The notes: generated from the sequence alone by a model not told the origin. DNA of 48,007 nt from UBA3792 sp964426415 (GCA_964426415.1 CAYRQM010000008.1:1-48007); one strand, 5' to 3'. Numbered from the stretch's first letter, positions 1 through 9,825 are shown. Made by a program: numbers and translations.

Positions 1-1
1 G

Positions 2-3000
2 GTTTGGGCATTGCTGCCCATGACCGGCATATCCGAAGTCAAAACGGCTGAGGCGGTTGACACATGGACGTTGGTCAGCGATCCAACCACGTTAACGACC
101 GCTGATCAAGTCGTTTTTGTGTGCTCCACATCAACCACAAACTACATGTTGGGAAACGGCAATGGCACATCTTCTGCGCCAGCGGCGACTACTTGCACAA
201 TTGCAAATGGCGCCATTACGTCCACGGTGGCTTCAACCAACATCTGGTACGTCAGCTATGACGCAACGAACGGTTACGCGTTCTATACGTCGGCGGGTGC
301 AACTACTTGGCTGTACTGTATCAGTGACAACAATGGTGTGCGGGTCGGAAAAAATACGAACAAGTACTTTACTCTTAATTCGAATACCGGTGGCTATCTG
401 AAGCACACCGGCACCAGCCGTTACGTTGGTGTTTACACCACCACTCCGGATTTTCGTTGCTACACGACGAATACCATAGCCAATATTGCGAACCAAACAT
501 TCGCATTCTACAAGCTGACAACGTCCTCCACGACCGACGAGCCTACCCAGACGGACACGCCGGCACCTGCCACCACTCCGAATCCGGCGGCAAGCGGCAT
601 CCTCATCTATGCAGATTCTGCCAACACCTATTACAGCAGCAGCGCGCTCACTTCTTTGCTTACCTCCTCCTCGGCGGAAAGCACCTTGATTGCGCTGCAG
701 GACACAAAGTTTTCAAGCACCCTTACTTATAACAATCTGCGCGACTACGCACTGCAGGCGGCAGACCGTCCCGCAGACCAGCGCTTGCACGCGGGGCAGT
801 ATCGGATGCTGTACACCCAAGATTGGACGACCGTTGCATCGGGCGCCAATGGCACGACCAGTGGCACGATCAATCGTGAGCACGTCATTCCCCAAAGCGT
901 CGGCGGGTATGAAACCAGCGGTCCCGGTTCCGATGTGAATCATGTGCGGCCCGCATGGTACGAAACAAACAACATTCGCAGCAACTATCCGTACGGCGCG
1001 TCCTCCGGCACGTCCTACTCGGCTGCCACCGGCACCTATGCGTTCACCTATTCGTCCGCATCGGTTGAGCCGTCCGACTCCGTCAAGGGCGACATCGCGC
1101 GTATTCTGATGTACCAGTACATCCAGTACAGCGACGACGGCTACACGGTCAACCCTGCCAGCACTTCTATCTTTACAGATGGCATTACCACGCTGCTTGC
1201 GTGGAACGCGATGGATCCCGTTGACGTCGTCGAAATCAACCGCAACAACTATTCGCAAAGCACACAGGGCAACCGCAACCCGTTCATCGACTGCCCGCAG
1301 CTTGCGAACGTCATTTGGGGCAGCGCATATGCCGCTACCACCTTCTATAACGTCACCAACGAGGTCGGCTATTTCAACCAGACGTATTCGTCGGGTACGC
1401 CGTCGTTCACGACTTCCGGCACATACACCACCTACAACAGCAGCAGCCTTGCCATCCCCGCCGGCACCTACGATACCTATGCGGCGGCAGACACGTTTGC
1501 GGTTCCCACCGTGGTGTCTTCGGGCAGCAGCTTCAACTACACCATCGCGGTGCAGTCCACCCTGCCGGGCAACGTCATCGTCAAATATACCGACAGCGGC
1601 ACAACGCTTCCCACCTCGGGCAGCGGCGCGTACTACACTTGGGATTCTTCCACCAACACCATTTCGGTGTATAACGTAGACGAAGACGTCACCATCACCT
1701 ACGACATCACGGCGTCGACCAACACCCCGACCCCGACGGACACCCCGACCCCGACGGATACCCCGACGCCGACCCCGACGGCAACCGCCGATACGGGCAG
1801 CTATACATGGCAGTTGGTCACTTCTGCCGACAGCATGGTTGCGGGTGATGAATACATCATCGCAGCACTGGCGTATGATTACGCCATCAGCACGACGCAA
1901 AGCTCCAACAACCGCACCCAGTCCGCCATCACCAAGAGCACCGACGCCACCACCTGCACCATCGGCAGCGACACGCAGGTGTTCACCTTGGGCGGCACGA
2001 CGGGCGCATGGACATTCTACGATTCTACCGCAGCGGGCTATCTGTATGCGGCAAGCTCGTCTGCGAACTATCTGCGCACGCAAACCACCAACGACGCCAA
2101 CGGGCAATGGGCGCTGACCATCTCAGACAGCTCCACTGGTGAGGCGACTTTGATCGCGCAAGGAACATACACCCGCAACAGCCTGATGTATAACAGCACC
2201 AGCTCGCTGTTTGCCGCGTATGCTTCGGGCCAAAGCGCAATCTGCCTGTATAAGAAAGTCGCAACCGGCACCACAACGCCCACGCCGACGCCCACGCCGA
2301 CCCCCACGCCGACGCCGACGGCGGCAACCGGCAATTATGTATTGGTCAAGGCGCTCGCGGATTTGCAAACGGGTGATCAGGTTCTCATCGTCGGAACCAA
2401 CGCAACCTTATATAAGGCGTTGAATTCGTCTTTCAGCGGCACGCCTTCCTCCAGCACCGATTCCGGAGTCACCATTGATACTTACATGGGCTCTACGATC
2501 GATTCGGATGTGACGATGCCGACAACCATTGCAAGCAACGCAACGACAAATGGGTATGCCTTTACGCTTACCGTTTCGGGAACATCCTTGCAGTTTCAAA
2601 CTCCGTCCAATGCATACTTGACGGGTACTTCAGGCGATAATACCCTGACGTATGATGCTTCTGCAACAACCTATTCCTCTTGGACGGCAACCTTCTCATC
2701 ATCCCTCATCACACTGCAAGCGGGCGGTACAGGCAGACAATTGCTGTACAATAAGAGCTATGCATATTTCCGCGGCTATGCAACGACGAACAGCAACACC
2801 GGCTATACTGCTTCCGGCTACAGTCTGTTCCTCTATCGCATGCCTGCTTCCACCGAAACCTACTCCGACATCACGTTCGTTACCTCTGACGCCACCTATG
2901 GTACGCTGACGGGGACGACGTCGTTTACCGACTGCTTGGACGGCTCCACATATGGCACAGCCATCGGCACCTTGCCCACTCCGTCCGCAGAAGATGGCTG

Positions 3001-6000
3001 CGTATTTAGCGGCTGGCTTTTGGATGGAACGCTGTACACCACGGCACAGCTGTCCGCTTTGACCATCACGGGGTCTAAAACCATCACCGCAAAGTTCACG
3101 GGCTACAACTTCGCAGAGAATATGGTTGCGGCGGGAGCCTACGGCATGGCATCCTCCGAGGGCTATACGGTCAACTATTCCGAAAGCGCAACCAACCCCA
3201 TCGGCACATACACCGCGCAGATCACAAAATCCGGCGAAGCGGCGTCGCAAAGCCGTGAGACGCTGACCAACGTGACCGCCAATCAAACGGCGACCTTGGG
3301 CAGCACGTTGAGCGACTCGTTTGCTTCCGGCACCACCGTCACTTGGACGTCCCTCAACACCGATGTGGCAACGGTCTCCTCTGCGGGCGTGGTCACGTTT
3401 ACGGGCGTTTCCGGAAACGCGGTCATCGAAATTCAAGTGCCGGTCACCTATGGCGGCTTGACGTACTATGCCACCGACTATGTCATGTACAGCGTGTCCT
3501 CCGACAGCACAACGCTTGCCCTGACCGACACGGCCGACCTGATCAACTTCCCCCAGTACCCGGACGAAGGTTCCGTGCGAATCGACAAGAGCATCGTCAA
3601 CGACGACTATCTCAACACCAACGGCGTGGTGCAGGTCGAAGTGAGCGCGGCGGGCATCCCCGTTCAAAAGGCAGTGGACGTTGTGCTGATTATGGACTTG
3701 TCCGGCTCCATGTCGAATGCGGTTTCTTCTGCGGATACCACGACCAAGCTGGCAGCTGCACAAACCGCAGCAAACAACTTCGTCGATACTTTGGTAAAGA
3801 ACGGCACAGATTTCAACACCAACCGTGTCGCACTGGTCACGTTCAGCTACTCCGCGACGACGGTCAATGGGCTGCAGACCATTTCCAGTGAAACCGAGCT
3901 TTCCGCGTTTAAAACCTCCATCAATGGGTTAACCGCAACGGGCGGCACCAACTATGATGCACCGTTGTATTCGGCATATAACATTCTCAATACCGCGGCG
4001 CAAACCGAAGGGTACGACCGCTTGCAGCATGTCGTCTTCCTGACGGATGGTGCGCCGGGCGTATACAATAACGTCTGTATTTCGAGAAACACCGACTCGG
4101 CGTTTGGCGGATCCTACAACGACGATTCCTCCAGTGTGCGTTTCCGTCTGTACACCACTTCTCCGACCACCAGCATCACGCGTTACCTGTACTATCAGGG
4201 CGCCAGCGCATACATCTCCGTGCCGTACTCCACAACGGAAGGCAGCACCCACGACACCTATATCAGCGAGCTTTGGGCGCAGTGGACGCAGGGCACCATG
4301 ACGATAAACGATTGGGATTGGCGTGAGACGGACACCAGCACGACGACGATGGACTTCTTGGGCGGACGCGGCAACTACCTGTACAACGACAATGTCTACG
4401 GCGTCTTCATCAAAGGCCATGCAACGGAAGCCCAGAAGACTTCTTGGGATATGTCGACGTTCAACAACCTGAATGCCACCGTTTATACCATCGGATTCGG
4501 CTTGGCAAGCGGTTCCAGTATTCACACGCCCATCGGGTTGACCAGTGCACAGTGCTATGCATTGCTGGACAATATGGCGTCGGATTCGTCCAAATCCATC
4601 AGCGCGGATAGCAGCGCCGAGCTGACTGCGGCATACAATACCATTGCGGAAGCGATTCTGTACTCCATTTCCGACGCAGTCGGCACCGACCAAATGGGCG
4701 TTGATTTCGACCTGCAAATGGCGTCCACCAACGCAGGCGGCGCTTTGGGCGTTACGCCTACAATCGAGGTCGGCTATTGGGATTTGGATGCGACAACGCG
4801 TGAGCGCACCACCTACCACGCCCTTGAGACGCTGACCTTTACCTTCGAAAACGGGACGCTCACCACGGTCACTTCGTCGGTCTTGGGCAGCAGCGTCAAC
4901 TGCTACGATTCCGCAGCCAACACCATTACGGGCGACAGCTGTGTCTACAATCTTACAACGGAGACATTTACCCTCCCGCTTGAGATTGGCGCAGCGCGTG
5001 ACGTCACGCTCAAGTATTGGGCGTACCTCACGGGCTCCATGGAGGGCACGCGTGCGGCGGGCACGTACTACACCAACGAATACGCGAAGCTGCGCTATAC
5101 CAACTACATCGGCAATGTATGCGAGCTGACGTATCCGCGGCCTTCCGTGCCTTGGCAGTCGGCGCAGGTCACCTATTCGTATTACTTGGTCAACAGCAGC
5201 GGGCAGCCCATCAACGCCTCCGGCACCGTTGTCCCGTTCACCGAGCGAATCACGATTGGCAACGCCACAACGACGGGCTTCGCACTGAACAACACCCAGT
5301 ACATCTATGCCTCCACGGGCGTACCTACGGGCTATGCGCTGATGGACAACGGCGCGCTGTACACCATCCGCGCAGACAGTACAGCGGCAGACTGTATCGC
5401 ACTGATTACCGACACGACCTCGACGACATATGTCGTTTCGCCTTCCGTGACGAACACAACGGGTTCGAGTTTGTCCTTGGCAAGCTATCGGGCGACGGAA
5501 GTCGTATTCGCGGTTTACAGCACGGCGGACATCAAGCTCAACTTCACCGCCCTGGGCGCGCAGGCGCACATGATTCATCAGACCGAGGCGTGTGACACGG
5601 CGGCGCTGCGTACCGACGGCATCCGTTTTGGCATTGAGGTTGCCACGGCGGACTTGAAAAAGGCATTGGACGTAGGCGACTACTTCTCCTTCGGTGCGTT
5701 GATGCAGCCGTCCCACAAGCTGGCAGGCGTCAGCACGGCGTCCGCGTTCAGCATATCAAGCAACATCAACAGCGTTGCACGGTTCACCTATGCGCTGTCC
5801 GCTGCGGGCGATTTCAGCGCCACCAACGGTTCTGTGGTCTTCTGCACCAGAAGCGCCGACGTCATGGCGACGCGCACGACGGTATCCAACAAGTACCACT
5901 ACACCATCGACAGCAGCACCATGATTCAGTGGACGTCTGCGATGGAGAATGCGGCGAGTACGGATGCGCTCATCACCATGCTGCGCGCAGCAGGCATGCC

Positions 6001-6301
6001 GATCTTCGAAAAGACAAGCGACGGCAAGAGCTTCCGCTATGTGGTGTCGCTGTCCTTTGTCAACGCGGATGACACGATACGGCAGGCACGCGCCGACACC
6101 GAGCTGACCTATGGGGGCATATTCATCAAGCTCAACGCCAACGATGAATACGGCGTCAGCACCACCTACCAAAAGACCAACAGCGCAACGCGTATCTTTA
6201 CGCATTACAACTATGCGAACTTCGACGTAGGAACCGCTGCCGCGCTCAACGGCTGGTCGCTCTATGCGCCGTTGATCGCAACGCAGAACGCATGGGATTG
6301 A
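2..6301 (+). CDS. Giant secreted endonuclease I / VWA surface protein (5' end missing)
   Basis: The reading frame is open to the window edge and begins with what looks like the end of a signal peptide (VWALLPMTGISEVKTAEA), so the true start lies upstream. About 2,100 residues are visible. A beta-rich module starting W-x-L-V and ending FYK/LYR occurs three times (about residues 20-170, 597-755, 773-955). Between copies one and two (about 197-435) is an endonuclease I-type HNH nuclease domain with REHVIPQS, DVNHVRP and GNRNPFIDCP. An InlB-like repeat (FSGWLLDG) and a bacterial Ig-like domain follow. A von Willebrand A domain comes next (about 1222-1560) with MIDAS residues DLSGS and FLTDG. Thr-Pro linkers separate the modules. 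No LPXTG, LysM or SLH anchor is visible at the C-terminus. A role in surface adhesion plus extracellular DNA cleavage is inferred from the domains only. Confidence 0.85.
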   Translation, partial: VWALLPMTGISEVKTAEAVDTWTLVSDPTTLTTADQVVFVCSTSTTNYMLGNGNGTSSAPAATTCTIANGAITSTVASTNIWYVSYDATNGYAFYTSAGATTWLYCISDNNGVRVGKNTNKYFTLNSNTGGYLKHTGTSRYVGVYTTTPDFRCYTTNTIANIANQTFAFYKLTTSSTTDEPTQTDTPAPATTPNPAASGILIYADSANTYYSSSALTSLLTSSSAESTLIALQDTKFSSTLTYNNLRDYALQAADRPADQRLHAGQYRMLYTQDWTTVASGANGTTSGTINREHVIPQSVGGYETSGPGSDVNHVRPAWYETNNIRSNYPYGASSGTSYSAATGTYAFTYSSASVEPSDSVKGDIARILMYQYIQYSDDGYTVNPASTSIFTDGITTLLAWNAMDPVDVVEINRNNYSQSTQGNRNPFIDCPQLANVIWGSAYAATTFYNVTNEVGYFNQTYSSGTPSFTTSGTYTTYNSSSLAIPAGTYDTYAAADTFAVPTVVSSGSSFNYTIAVQSTLPGNVIVKYTDSGTTLPTSGSGAYYTWDSSTNTISVYNVDEDVTITYDITASTNTPTPTDTPTPTDTPTPTPTATADTGSYTWQLVTSADSMVAGDEYIIAALAYDYAISTTQSSNNRTQSAITKSTDATTCTIGSDTQVFTLGGTTGAWTFYDSTAAGYLYAASSSANYLRTQTTNDANGQWALTISDSSTGEATLIAQGTYTRNSLMYNSTSSLFAAYASGQSAICLYKKVATGTTTPTPTPTPTPTPTPTAATGNYVLVKALADLQTGDQVLIVGTNATLYKALNSSFSGTPSSSTDSGVTIDTYMGSTIDSDVTMPTTIASNATTNGYAFTLTVSGTSLQFQTPSNAYLTGTSGDNTLTYDASATTYSSWTATFSSSLITLQAGGTGRQLLYNKSYAYFRGYATTNSNTGYTASGYSLFLYRMPASTETYSDITFVTSDATYGTLTGTTSFTDCLDGSTYGTAIGTLPTPSAEDGCVFSGWLLDGTLYTTAQLSALTITGSKTITAKFTGYNFAENMVAAGAYGMASSEGYTVNYSESATNPIGTYTAQITKSGEAASQSRETLTNVTANQTATLGSTLSDSFASGTTVTWTSLNTDVATVSSAGVVTFTGVSGNAVIEIQVPVTYGGLTYYATDYVMYSVSSDSTTLALTDTADLINFPQYPDEGSVRIDKSIVNDDYLNTNGVVQVEVSAAGIPVQKAVDVVLIMDLSGSMSNAVSSADTTTKLAAAQTAANNFVDTLVKNGTDFNTNRVALVTFSYSATTVNGLQTISSETELSAFKTSINGLTATGGTNYDAPLYSAYNILNTAAQTEGYDRLQHVVFLTDGAPGVYNNVCISRNTDSAFGGSYNDDSSSVRFRLYTTSPTTSITRYLYYQGASAYISVPYSTTEGSTHDTYISELWAQWTQGTMTINDWDWRETDTSTTTMDFLGGRGNYLYNDNVYGVFIKGHATEAQKTSWDMSTFNNLNATVYTIGFGLASGSSIHTPIGLTSAQCYALLDNMASDSSKSISADSSAELTAAYNTIAEAILYSISDAVGTDQMGVDFDLQMASTNAGGALGVTPTIEVGYWDLDATTRERTTYHALETLTFTFENGTLTTVTSSVLGSSVNCYDSAANTITGDSCVYNLTTETFTLPLEIGAARDVTLKYWAYLTGSMEGTRAAGTYYTNEYAKLRYTNYIGNVCELTYPRPSVPWQSAQVTYSYYLVNSSGQPINASGTVVPFTERITIGNATTTGFALNNTQYIYASTGVPTGYALMDNGALYTIRADSTAADCIALITDTTSTTYVVSPSVTNTTGSSLSLASYRATEVVFAVYSTADIKLNFTALGAQAHMIHQTEACDTAALRTDGIRFGIEVATADLKKALDVGDYFSFGALMQPSHKLAGVSTASAFSISSNINSVARFTYALSAAGDFSATNGSVVFCTRSADVMATRTTVSNKYHYTIDSSTMIQWTSAMENAASTDALITMLRAAGMPIFEKTSDGKSFRYVVSLSFVNADDTIRQARADTELTYGGIFIKLNANDEYGVSTTYQKTNSATRIFTHYNYANFDVGTAAALNGWSLYAPLIATQNAWD
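1723..1783 (+). repeat. Thr-Pro linker coding repeat 1
   Basis: Tandem CCGACC/CCGACG-type units encode a TPTDTPTPTDTP-like linker after the nuclease domain of the giant surface protein. It is an in-frame low-complexity tract prone to slippage, not a CRISPR or regulatory array. Confidence 0.8.
2278..2321 (+). repeat. Thr-Pro linker coding repeat 2
   Basis: A second in-frame tract of CCCACGCCGACG units encodes a (TP)n linker between the second and third W-x-L-V modules of the same protein. Confidence 0.8.
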
Positions 6302-6323
6302 GCGAAGGAGAGGGGTGTTCATT

Positions 6324-6494
6324 ATGAAAAAGCAATATCAAACGCCGACTTTCGAGTCGCTCACACTCAACAAAATTGACATCTTGGAAGCGTCCGGTGA
6401 TACTTGGACGGGTCAAGACGGCATCACCGAACCGGGCGCCGGCGGCGGCTCCACCGGCGGCGACGACTGGCTGGACGACGGGTTCTGGAACTGA
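6324..6494 (+). CDS. 56-residue peptide of the MKK-Y-P-E type
   Basis: This small gene starts 22 bases after the stop of the giant surface protein and is preceded by GAAGGAGAGGGG, a strong ribosome binding site. The product begins MKKQYQTPTFESLTLNKIDI, reaches an ASG, and ends in a Gly-rich then Asp/Trp-rich tail (GGDDWLDDGFWN). The opening resembles the MKK-x-Y-x-x-P-x-x-E peptides common in gut Clostridia and Bacteroidota, whose function is unknown to me. There is no signal peptide or membrane segment. A strong terminator follows at once, so it probably ends the surface-protein transcript. It could be a leader-type precursor peptide or a partner of the surface protein, but no modifying enzyme is adjacent. 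Confidence 0.7.
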   Translation: MKKQYQTPTFESLTLNKIDILEASGDTWTGQDGITEPGAGGGSTGGDDWLDDGFWN

Positions 6495-6505
6495 CATAAC
6501 CATCC

Positions 6506-6534
6506 AAAAGGCACTCCCCATCGAGTGCCTTTTT
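6506..6534 (+). terminator. Intrinsic terminator after the 56-residue peptide
   Basis: AAAAGGCACTC pairs perfectly with GAGTGCCTTTT across a CCCATC loop, and the stem runs into a T tract. Confidence 0.9.
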
Positions 6535-6566
6535 CACTTGTTTTGGGATTGGCACTGGGTTATCTG

Positions 6567-6595
6567 TTGCACGGAAACGATATTTGTGCTATACT
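6567..6595 (+). promoter_or_regulatory. Promoter of the hydA-mocA-guaD operon
   Basis: TTGCAC (6567-6572) and TATACT (6590-6595) are separated by 17 bases, 32 bases ahead of the hydA start. Confidence 0.7.
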
Positions 6596-6627
6596 ATATT
6601 TGGTTCAATTTGGCAAGGAGGTTTTCT

Positions 6628-7998
6628 ATGCGCGTTTTAATCAAGAATGGCACCATTGTACGTTCAACGGGACGCCAATGCGCCGACATTTTGGTAGACG
6701 ACGGCAGGATATCCATGATCGCACCCGACCTGCGCATCGACGCAGATCAAGTGATCGACGCTTCCGGCTGCTACATTTTTGCGGGCTTCATCGACACGCA
6801 CACCCATTTCGATTTGGACTTGGGCGTGACGGTCACGGCGGACAATTTCGAAACGGGCACCAAAGCCGCCGTCGTGGGCGGAACCACCACCGTGCTCGAT
6901 TTTGCGACGCAGGATCGCGGCATGACGATGCAGCAGGCGTTGGATCTTTGGCACAAGAAAGCCGAAAACAGCAGCTGCAATTACGGCTTCCATATGGCGT
7001 TCTCCGAATGGGACGGCGCACGCAAGGCAGAGGTGGACGCCATGATTCGACAGGGCGTGACCTCCTTCAAAATGTATATGGTCTATGACACCATGCGCAT
7101 CGACGACGGTAAGATGTACGACGCGCTCAAGTTCACGGCGCCGCGCGGCGCGATCATCGGCACGCATTGTGAAAACTACGACGTGCTGCAAGCGCGCATC
7201 CGCGAGCTCAAGGCGGCAGGCCGTCTCGATCCCACCGCACATCCCGATTCGCGGCCCCAAGCAGTAGAGGCGGAGGGCGTTTCCCGCCTGATGCGCATTG
7301 CAGAGCTTGCAAACGCACCCGCGTGGGTGGTGCATCTTTCTACGGCGGAGAGCCTTCTCGAAGTCGAAGCGGCACGGGCGCGCGGCATCGAAGTCTATGC
7401 CGAAACGTGTCCCCAATATCTCGTGTTGGACAAGGCGTGCTACGCGGCGCCCGACGGCGAGAAATTCATCATGTCGCCGCCCCTGCGCGAAAAGGCGGAT
7501 CGGCTTGCGATCCTTGGCGGCTTGGGCGCCGGCAAGATCGATTTCATCGGAACGGATCACTGCTCCTTCACCATGGCGCAAAAGGCGCTGGGCGGCGGCG
7601 ATTTCTCCAAAGTCCCCAACGGCGGCGCGGGCGTGCAAAACCGTGCCGAGCTGGTTTACACCTATGCGGTCAAAACGGGCGACATGACGTTGGAGCAGAT
7701 GGCGCGCACCATGAGCGAACACGCCGCCATGCTCTTTGGCATGTACCCCAAAAAGGGCGCGGTGGAGATTGGCAGCGACGCCGATCTTGTCATTTTCGAC
7801 CCGAATGCGCCGCACACCATCTCCTACAAAACCAACCTGCACAACTGCGACAATTCGCCCTACGAGGGCATCGAGGCGTTGGGACGCACCCGCGACGTGC
7901 TGCTCAACGGCATTCCCGTGGTGTTGGGCGGCAAGCTTGTGCAGCCGAATACGGGCAGATTCGTCTTTCGCGGGCCAAGCGGCAGGTATCGCAAGTGA
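6628..7998 (+). CDS. hydA: Dihydropyrimidinase / D-hydantoinase-type amidohydrolase
   Basis: This is a cytoplasmic cyclic-amide hydrolase of 456 residues that opens dihydropyrimidine or hydantoin-like rings. The ATG follows AAGGAGG at normal spacing; an upstream in-frame extension lacks homology. The metal-site signature is complete: DTHTHFD, the lysine normally carbamylated in SFKMYMVYD, histidines in GTHCEN and VHLST, and aspartate in GTDHCSF. Length and motifs match the family. It heads an operon with a MocA-like protein and guanine deaminase, a grouping known from purine-degrading and molybdenum-hydroxylase gene clusters. The physiological substrate may therefore be a purine-breakdown ring rather than a pyrimidine; this is inference. 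The next gene overlaps its stop by 4 bases (GTGA). Confidence 0.92.
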   Translation: MRVLIKNGTIVRSTGRQCADILVDDGRISMIAPDLRIDADQVIDASGCYIFAGFIDTHTHFDLDLGVTVTADNFETGTKAAVVGGTTTVLDFATQDRGMTMQQALDLWHKKAENSSCNYGFHMAFSEWDGARKAEVDAMIRQGVTSFKMYMVYDTMRIDDGKMYDALKFTAPRGAIIGTHCENYDVLQARIRELKAAGRLDPTAHPDSRPQAVEAEGVSRLMRIAELANAPAWVVHLSTAESLLEVEAARARGIEVYAETCPQYLVLDKACYAAPDGEKFIMSPPLREKADRLAILGGLGAGKIDFIGTDHCSFTMAQKALGGGDFSKVPNGGAGVQNRAELVYTYAVKTGDMTLEQMARTMSEHAAMLFGMYPKKGAVEIGSDADLVIFDPNAPHTISYKTNLHNCDNSPYEGIEALGRTRDVLLNGIPVVLGGKLVQPNTGRFVFRGPSGRYRK

Positions 7999-8567
7999 AC
8001 ATCGCGCTGGTCATCACCGCCGCGGGCAACAGCGTGCGATTCGGCGCGGACAAGCTCTCCTACGCGGTCAACGGCAAGCCGATGCTTGCTTACGCGCTGG
8101 AGCTGTATGCATCGCTTGCCGAATGCTTTTGCACGCGCATCGTCGTGCTGCAGCCGCAAAGGTCGCAGCAGATTGCGCTTGCACAGGCGCTTGGCTTTTC
8201 CGCGGTATACAACGACGCGCCGCAGCTTGGCATTTCCCACAGCGTCGTGCTGGGCACGCTTGCGGCGCTAAAATGCGATCCTGACGGCGTTCTGTATGCG
8301 GTAGGCGATCAGCCCAACATGCAGGCAAACACCGTGCTTTCGCTGCTTGCGGCGTTTTCAAGGCAGCCTGATTCCATCGTGGCGCCCTGTGCGGCGGGCA
8401 AGCGGGGCAACCCGGTGCTGTTTCCGCGTGCGCTGCTCCATGAGCTGACGACGCTCACGGGCGATGTGGGCGGCAGCGCCGTCATCAAACGCCATCCGCA
8501 GCTTCTGAAAACCGTTCCCGTCTCATCGCGGGAGCTGATCGATATCGATACCAACTCGGAGGGATGA
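7995..8567 (+). CDS. mocA: MocA-like molybdenum cofactor cytidylyltransferase
   Basis: This nucleotidyltransferase of 190 residues probably converts molybdopterin cofactor to its cytosine dinucleotide form, as used by xanthine dehydrogenase-family enzymes. The GTG start overlaps the hydA stop. Visible motifs are the N-terminal nucleotide-binding loop (TAAGNSVRFGADKL), GDQPNM, GNPVLF and GDVGG, in the order expected for MocA/MobA-like enzymes. Length is typical. Its likely clients are the molybdenum hydroxylase subunits encoded at 15.8-19.5 kb. One alternative is an uncharacterised NTP transferase of the same fold. Confidence 0.85.
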   Translation: MNIALVITAAGNSVRFGADKLSYAVNGKPMLAYALELYASLAECFCTRIVVLQPQRSQQIALAQALGFSAVYNDAPQLGISHSVVLGTLAALKCDPDGVLYAVGDQPNMQANTVLSLLAAFSRQPDSIVAPCAAGKRGNPVLFPRALLHELTTLTGDVGGSAVIKRHPQLLKTVPVSSRELIDIDTNSEG

Positions 8568-8568
8568 C

Positions 8569-9825
8569 ATGATCCAAGCACTCAAAGGCAATGTGATTTC
8601 CGTACCCACGCCCGACACGGTCTGCTGCGTGCCAAACGGCTATCTCGTTTTGGACGACGGCGTGATCGTCGGCACCTTTCCAACGCTTCCGCCCGAATAT
8701 GCAGACTGTGCGGTGGTAGACTACCGTGACGCGCTCATTATGCAGTCGTTTGCCGATATGCATTTGCACGCGCCGCAGTATCCGATGCTGGGCATGGGCA
8801 TGGACTTGCCGCTTTTGGAGTGGCTTAACACCTATACCTTCCGCACCGAATCGCGTTTTGCGGATGCGGATTATGCCCGTGCGCGCTATCGGGAGCTGGC
8901 GCATAAGCTCATTCAAAATGGCACGACCCGCGTCTGTATGTTCTCGTCGCTGCACACCGACGCCACCCTGATTCTGATGGAAGAATTGGAGCGTGCGGGG
9001 CTTTGCGGCTATGTGGGCAAGGTCAATATGGATCGCAACAGCGCGCCGTATTACCAAGAAACGACCGAGGAGAGCGAACGGGAAACGCTGCGCTGGCTTG
9101 CGGCGTGCGACCGCTTCGTCAACATCAAGCCCATCTTGACGCCGCGCTTTACGCCGTCCTGTTCCGACGCACTGATGGGCTGGCTTGGCACGCTTGCCGC
9201 AGCCCGCAATTTGCCCGTGCAGTCGCACCTGAGCGAAAATATGGGCGAAATGGACTGGGTGAAGACACTGCATCCCGACTGCGAGCAATACTGGGAAACG
9301 TATTCCAAATACGGACTTTGGAAATCGGGCACGCTGATGGCGCATTGCGTCCATTGTGATGCACGGGAGCGCGCCGCGATGCGGGCGCATGGCGTGACCG
9401 TGGTACATTGCGCCGATTCCAACATCAATCTTGCAAGCGGCGTCGCACCGATTCGGCAAATGCTCGACGAAGGGCTTTCGGTGACGCTCGGCAGCGACAT
9501 CGCAGGCGGTGCGCAGCTTTCCATGCTGTCCGTCATCCAAATGACGATTCGCGCCTCCAAGATGAAACGCATCCAAAGCGAATGGGAAACACCGTTCTTG
9601 TCCGTGTCCGAAGCCTTTTACTTGGGCACTTCGGCAGGCGCGGCATACTTCGGCAAGGGCGCGGGCTTCTGTCCGGGCGACAAGCTGCACGCCGTCGTCA
9701 TTCACGATGGCGAACTGCCCGACACCGGGCGACTGACCTGCAAAGAACGCTTTGAACGTGCCGTCTACATGACGGATGCACGCGACATCATCGCGGTTTA
9801 CAGCGAAGGAAAGCGCGTCAAGTAA
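8569..9825 (+). CDS. guaD: Guanine deaminase (amidohydrolase)
   Basis: The predicted reaction is guanine to xanthine plus ammonia in the cytosol, supplying substrate to a xanthine dehydrogenase. The protein has 418 residues. The zinc ligands are visible: HxH in DMHLHAPQYP, histidines in SHLSEN and AHCVH, and aspartate in GSDIAGG. The ATG lies one base after the mocA stop with GGAGGG just upstream, so the gene is translationally linked. SsnA/TrzN-like hydrolases share the fold, but the LHAPQYP segment favours guanine deaminase. It ends the operon at a strong terminator. Confidence 0.92.
   Translation: MIQALKGNVISVPTPDTVCCVPNGYLVLDDGVIVGTFPTLPPEYADCAVVDYRDALIMQSFADMHLHAPQYPMLGMGMDLPLLEWLNTYTFRTESRFADADYARARYRELAHKLIQNGTTRVCMFSSLHTDATLILMEELERAGLCGYVGKVNMDRNSAPYYQETTEESERETLRWLAACDRFVNIKPILTPRFTPSCSDALMGWLGTLAAARNLPVQSHLSENMGEMDWVKTLHPDCEQYWETYSKYGLWKSGTLMAHCVHCDARERAAMRAHGVTVVHCADSNINLASGVAPIRQMLDEGLSVTLGSDIAGGAQLSMLSVIQMTIRASKMKRIQSEWETPFLSVSEAFYLGTSAGAAYFGKGAGFCPGDKLHAVVIHDGELPDTGRLTCKERFERAVYMTDARDIIAVYSEGKRVK

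Noticed and set aside
1723..2321. Minisatellite-like or regulatory repeats
   Set aside because: They are in-frame Thr-Pro linker codons within one protein.
713..5716. Long minus-strand open frames opposite the giant surface protein
   Set aside because: Their products are Arg/Val/Gly-rich low-complexity shadows produced by codon bias; no domains, signal peptides or ribosome sites are seen.
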